A stretch of DNA of 9,913 bases from an uncultured Prevotella sp. (lineage in GTDB: Bacteria; Bacteroidota; Bacteroidia; Bacteroidales; Bacteroidaceae): the NCBI GenBank assembly GCA_905202125.1, contig CAJKQX010000080.1, forward strand, positions 1 to 9,913. Direction: 5' to 3'. The position numbers were made by a program, and so were the translations under genes. Each line of letters opens with the position of its first letter. The stretch's first letter is position 1. Below, piece after piece: positions 7,042 through 9,913 of the stretch. A model generated the notes under the pieces. That model made no database searches, was not told the DNA's origin, and saw only the letters and a program-made list of their open reading frames with translations.

Positions 7042-8142
7042 ATGGATTTCGACGCAGTCGTTGGACAACAGGACACGATACAGAGACTCATTGCTCTCGA
7101 GAAGGAGAACAGGATACCGCATGCCATAATGCTCACAGGGCCGTCAGGATGCGGCAAGATGGCCATTGCCATAGCTTTCGCGTCGCACCTCCTGGGCAAC
7201 AGCCGACTACTGGACCATTGGAACCATCCCGACCTGCATTTCACCTACCCCACCATCAAACTCCCGTCGATGGGCAGCGAACACCAGCCCGTGAGCGACG
7301 ATTTCGCCAATGAATGGAAGAACATGCTCCAGAACGGACCGTATTTCTCACTCGAGCACTGGACCAAAGAGATGGGTGCCACCACCCAACAGGCTATAAT
7401 CACGGGCGCGGAAAGCGACGAACTGACGCGCAAACTGAGCATGAAGGCGAGCATGGGAGGCTATAAGATAAGCATAATATGGATGCCCGAGCGCATGAAC
7501 CAGACTTGCGCCAACAAAATGCTCAAACTCTTGGAGGAGCCGCCCGGTCAGACACTCTTCATCATGGTGAGCGAGGAACCGGAGAAACTGATTGAGACCA
7601 TCCGCAGCCGCACTCAGAGGATAGACGTGAAACGCATCGGTGAGGACACTCTGACCAATGCCCTCATACAGCGCCGTGCCATCGAAGAGCAGACGGCCAG
7701 ACAGACGGCTCGGCTGGCCGCAGGCAGCTGGACAAAGGCACTGGAGATACTCAATGCGGGCAACGAGTACAAACTGTTCTTCGACATGTTCGTACTGCTC
7801 ATGCGACTGGCCTACGGCAGGCGTCTGAAAGAACTGAAGAAATGGAGCGAGAGCGTGGCCGGATATGGGCGGGAGAAACAGAAAAGACTGCTCGCATACA
7901 TCGGACGTATGGTGCGTGAGAATTTCATGTACAATTTCGGACTGCACAATCTGAACTACATGACGGACGATGAGGAGAATTTCGCAAGGAAATTCTCACC
8001 GTTCATCAATGAGGACAATGTCATAGGCATATCCCAACTGATAGAGAAAGCTGTGAGGGACATATCACAGAACGCCAACGGCAAGATAGTGTTCTTCGAT
8101 TTCGCCCTGCAAATAATCATCCTGCTGAACAAGAAAAACTGA
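7042..8142 (+). CDS. holB: DNA polymerase III delta' subunit (clamp loader)
   Basis: A 366-residue AAA+ clamp-loader protein that with delta and tau/gamma loads the sliding clamp during replication. It opens with VVGQQDTIQRL (6-16) and PHAIMLTGPSGCGKMAIAIAFA (26-47). The P-loop has Met40 where active ATPases carry Ser or Thr, as expected of delta', which acts as a rigid arm and not as an ATPase. HPDLHF (62-67), LKLLEEPPGQTLFIM (161-175) and IRSRTQRI (187-194, the degenerate SRC motif with Thr for Cys) follow. The four-cysteine zinc module that precedes HPD in many delta' proteins is absent: residues 48-61 have no cysteine. The C-terminal third is helical, as in the family's collar domain. It lies 20 bases after metF and 32 before the PSP1 gene, so it is probably cotranscribed. 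Confidence 0.92.
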   Translation: MDFDAVVGQQDTIQRLIALEKENRIPHAIMLTGPSGCGKMAIAIAFASHLLGNSRLLDHWNHPDLHFTYPTIKLPSMGSEHQPVSDDFANEWKNMLQNGPYFSLEHWTKEMGATTQQAIITGAESDELTRKLSMKASMGGYKISIIWMPERMNQTCANKMLKLLEEPPGQTLFIMVSEEPEKLIETIRSRTQRIDVKRIGEDTLTNALIQRRAIEEQTARQTARLAAGSWTKALEILNAGNEYKLFFDMFVLLMRLAYGRRLKELKKWSESVAGYGREKQKRLLAYIGRMVRENFMYNFGLHNLNYMTDDEENFARKFSPFINEDNVIGISQLIEKAVRDISQNANGKIVFFDFALQIIILLNKKN

Positions 8143-8174
8143 ATATCACAATATATTAGGAAAACTTACTGAAT

Positions 8175-9416
8175 ATGACAGACTTTAAAAATATGAAATT
8201 CAAAATATCGGGCCTCAGCGACCGCGGACTGGCCTACAAGGCCGTCGGAAGACAAAACAGACAGCTCAACACGTACGACTGGCTGTATGATGTGCCCGAA
8301 AACACCGATAAGACAGACCTTGTGGAGGTACAGTTCAAGAACACCCGCAAGGGCTACTACCACAACGTGAACCATCTGGAACTGAAAAAAGGCGATATCG
8401 TGGCTGTGGAGGCCAGCCCCGGACACGACATCGGCGTGGTCACGCTGACAGGACAACTCGTAAAACTCCAGATAAAAAAGGCTAACCTCAAGTCGGAAGA
8501 TGACATCAAAAGAATCTACCGCATAGCCAAACCGGTGGACATGGAGAAATACTACGAAGCCAAAAGTCGCGAGCACGGCACGATGATACAGAGCCGACAG
8601 ATAGCCAAAAACTTAGGCCTGCAGATGAAAATCGGCGACGTGGAGTATCAGGGCGATGGCAATAAAGCGATATTCTACTATATCGCTGACGAGCGCGTGG
8701 ACTTCAGACAACTGATAAAGGTGCTGGCCGACACATTCCATGTGAGGATAGAGATGAAGCAGATAGGTGCGCGTCAGGAGGCAGGACGCATAGGCGGAAC
8801 AGGCCCTTGCGGACGCGAACTGTGCTGCGCCACATGGATGAAAAATTTCGTGAGCGTGAGCACAAACGCCGCGCGCATACAGGACATATCGCTCAATCCG
8901 CAGAAACTGGCGGGTATGTGCGCCAAGCTGAAATGCTGTCTCAACTACGAGGTGGACAACTATGTGGAGGCCGGACGAAAGACTCCGAGCAAGGAAATAA
9001 TACTCCAGACACAAGACAACGACTACTATTTCTTCAAAGCGGACATCCTCACAGGGCAGATAACTTACTCCACCGATAAGAACATGTTGACCAACTGTGA
9101 GACAATATCCAACAAACGGGCTCACGAGATAATCGAGATGAACAAACGGGGCGAGAAACCGCTCTCACTCAAAGAGGACGGTAAAGCCAAGAAAACCAAC
9201 AAACCGGCCGATCTCCTGGCGGATGCCGACCTGAGCAGATTTGACAAAACAAAGAAGAGAAAGAAACCGGCCAACGCACGAAACAAAAACAAACAGAAGA
9301 ACGCACAAGAGCAGCCGAACAACAACCGTAACAGAAACAATAGAAACAAAGACAACGGAGAGAACACCAACAACAGAAACCAACAGAAACAGGCTGAAAA
9401 GAACGATAATGCGTAG
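8175..9416 (+). CDS. ricT: PSP1-domain protein, RicT/YaaT family
   Basis: A 413-residue protein with the PSP1 domain. In Bacillus subtilis the relative RicT (YaaT) joins RicA and RicF in an iron-sulphur complex that promotes RNase Y-dependent mRNA maturation; whether this holds in Bacteroidota is unknown. The core is conserved: LNTYDWLYDVP (31-41), VEVQFKNTRKGYY (50-62), VAVEASPGHDIGVVTLTG (76-93), YIADERVDFRQLIKVLA (169-185) and GGTGPCGRELCCATW (207-221). GMCAKLKCCLNYEVD (247-261) follows. Cysteines 212, 217, 218, 249, 254 and 255 form the likely cluster-binding set. From about residue 336 the chain is a Lys/Asn/Arg-rich, low-complexity tail that is probably disordered. I keep the first ATG; an in-frame ATG at 8193 (Met7, MKFKISG) is a real alternative start. 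It follows holB by 32 bases, an adjacency also found in B. subtilis, and its end overlaps gldH by 8 bases. Confidence 0.9.
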   Translation: MTDFKNMKFKISGLSDRGLAYKAVGRQNRQLNTYDWLYDVPENTDKTDLVEVQFKNTRKGYYHNVNHLELKKGDIVAVEASPGHDIGVVTLTGQLVKLQIKKANLKSEDDIKRIYRIAKPVDMEKYYEAKSREHGTMIQSRQIAKNLGLQMKIGDVEYQGDGNKAIFYYIADERVDFRQLIKVLADTFHVRIEMKQIGARQEAGRIGGTGPCGRELCCATWMKNFVSVSTNAARIQDISLNPQKLAGMCAKLKCCLNYEVDNYVEAGRKTPSKEIILQTQDNDYYFFKADILTGQITYSTDKNMLTNCETISNKRAHEIIEMNKRGEKPLSLKEDGKAKKTNKPADLLADADLSRFDKTKKRKKPANARNKNKQKNAQEQPNNNRNRNNRNKDNGENTNNRNQQKQAEKNDNA

Positions 9417-9879
9417 ACTTTTTCCAATATTCATGATTGTCTCCGCCTCAGTGTGGGGATTGTCCTCGTGCAATGGTCCGAAAGTGTATGACAGCTACTG
9501 TCATACACATATCGGCGGATGGGAGAAGAACGACACGCTCAACTTTGATATACCGCCACTGAAAGACAGCGGCATCTATACGGCCGAACTGGGTCTGAGA
9601 ATCAACGAGAGTTATCCTTTCACGGGCATTACACTCATCGCCCAGTTCATCGACAAACAGGGTGTCTTATCCACAGACACCCTGAATTGCAATCTCATAG
9701 ATAATAACGGCATACCGCAGGGCAAAGGTATCAGCTATTATCAATACTCATTCAAAATCAAGGATTTGGCACTCATCAAGGACAGTCGGATTCGTGTCTG
9801 CGTCAGACATGACATGAAACGCGAAATACTGCCGGGCATCAGCGATGTAGGAATATCATTAACCCAAATCGGTCATTAG
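9409..9879 (+). CDS. gldH: GldH-family envelope lipoprotein
   Basis: A 156-residue lipoprotein resembling GldH, needed for gliding in Flavobacterium johnsoniae but also widespread in non-gliding Bacteroidales, where its job is unclear. The signal is MRRLFPIFMIVSASVWGLSSC with a lipobox LSSC (Cys21 lipidated). Family-like segments include VYDSYCHT (26-33), WEKNDTLNFDIPPL (37-50), GLRINESYPF (61-70) and RVCVRHDMKREILPGISDVGI (about 131-151). The start at 9409 is chosen because the frame's upstream extension is only the low-complexity tail of ricT read in another frame, and because this ATG overlaps the ricT stop (ATGCGTAG), which suggests translational coupling. The final codons TTA ACC CAA ATC GGT CAT TAG lie inside the right repeat copy, so the residues after GIS may come from the repeat rather than the ancestral gene. 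In related genomes a penicillin-binding protein 1A gene often follows; it is not visible here. Confidence 0.85.
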   Translation: MRRLFPIFMIVSASVWGLSSCNGPKVYDSYCHTHIGGWEKNDTLNFDIPPLKDSGIYTAELGLRINESYPFTGITLIAQFIDKQGVLSTDTLNCNLIDNNGIPQGKGISYYQYSFKIKDLALIKDSRIRVCVRHDMKREILPGISDVGISLTQIGH

Positions 9880-9913
9880 AGTTCATGGCTGTTTTGGAGA
9901 TTATATTTGTTGT
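9859..9913 (+). repeat. Right copy of outward-facing inverted repeat
   Basis: This is the inverted counterpart of 33-87, with 52 of 55 bases identical and no gaps. It begins inside the last codons of gldH, carries that gene's TAG, and five bases later has ATG (9885) opening a frame MAVLEIIFV that runs off the window. Within this frame the only difference from the left copy is a synonymous GCT/GCA alanine codon; the other two differences fall before the ATG. The copy is cut by the window edge. A long run without change across both copies suggests a repeat kept similar by selection, recent spread or gene conversion. Confidence 0.8.

Noticed and set aside
9241..9408. N-terminal extension of the gldH frame
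   Set aside because: It is the low-complexity end of ricT in another frame. The lipoprotein signal starts cleanly at 9409.
33..9913. Reading the whole window as an invertible or transposable unit bounded by the 55-bp repeats
   Set aside because: There is no recombinase or transposase inside, the enclosed genes include a conserved housekeeping operon, and the copies differ at three positions. It is kept only as a remote option in the findings.

Overview
The window looks like a chromosomal piece from a Bacteroidota bacterium, most likely order Bacteroidales and Prevotella-like. The evidence is a metF-holB-ricT-gldH gene run (gldH is a Bacteroidota-specific lipoprotein family), Bacteroidota-type promoters with TAnnTTTG at -7, the absence of clear Shine-Dalgarno sites before the starts, and a GH76/GH125 mannan-degrading pair of the kind common in gut Bacteroidales. 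The taxonomic call rests on recognising protein families by eye, with no database search.

Layout. Left edge (1-309): a repeat copy, then non-coding sequence with a terminator that serves the minus-strand operon. Positions 310-3008, minus strand: two secreted glycosidases, GH76 (endo-alpha-1,6-mannanase type) followed by GH125 (exo-alpha-1,6-mannosidase type), driven by a well-formed promoter at 3119-3150. Positions 3009-3426: a divergent intergenic region. Positions 3427-4572, plus: a membrane acyltransferase of family 3 with its own terminator. Positions 4573-5154: a gene-free stretch with a 22-bp GC-rich tandem repeat in an otherwise AT-rich setting. Positions 5155-5955: a secreted alpha/beta-hydrolase (esterase type). 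Positions 6068-9879: the housekeeping operon metF, holB, ricT and gldH. Right edge (9859-9913): a second repeat copy in inverted orientation.

How the genes fit together. GH76 and GH125 make a minimal alpha-1,6-mannan depolymerising pair: one cuts the chain internally and the other trims mannose from the ends. No SusC/SusD transporter or regulator lies beside them, so this is not a complete polysaccharide utilisation locus within the window. The acyltransferase and the secreted esterase could add and remove acyl groups on a glycan, but that link is only positional. The metF operon combines one-carbon metabolism, clamp loading for replication, a PSP1-family protein and an envelope lipoprotein. 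The holB-ricT adjacency is also known from Bacillus subtilis.

Most unusual structure. Positions 33-87 and 9859-9913 are inverted copies of one 55-bp sequence with 52 of 55 bases identical. Both copies face outwards and reach the edges of the window. The right copy supplies the last codons and stop of gldH. I did not find a phage, CRISPR array, transposase, toxin-antitoxin system or defence system.
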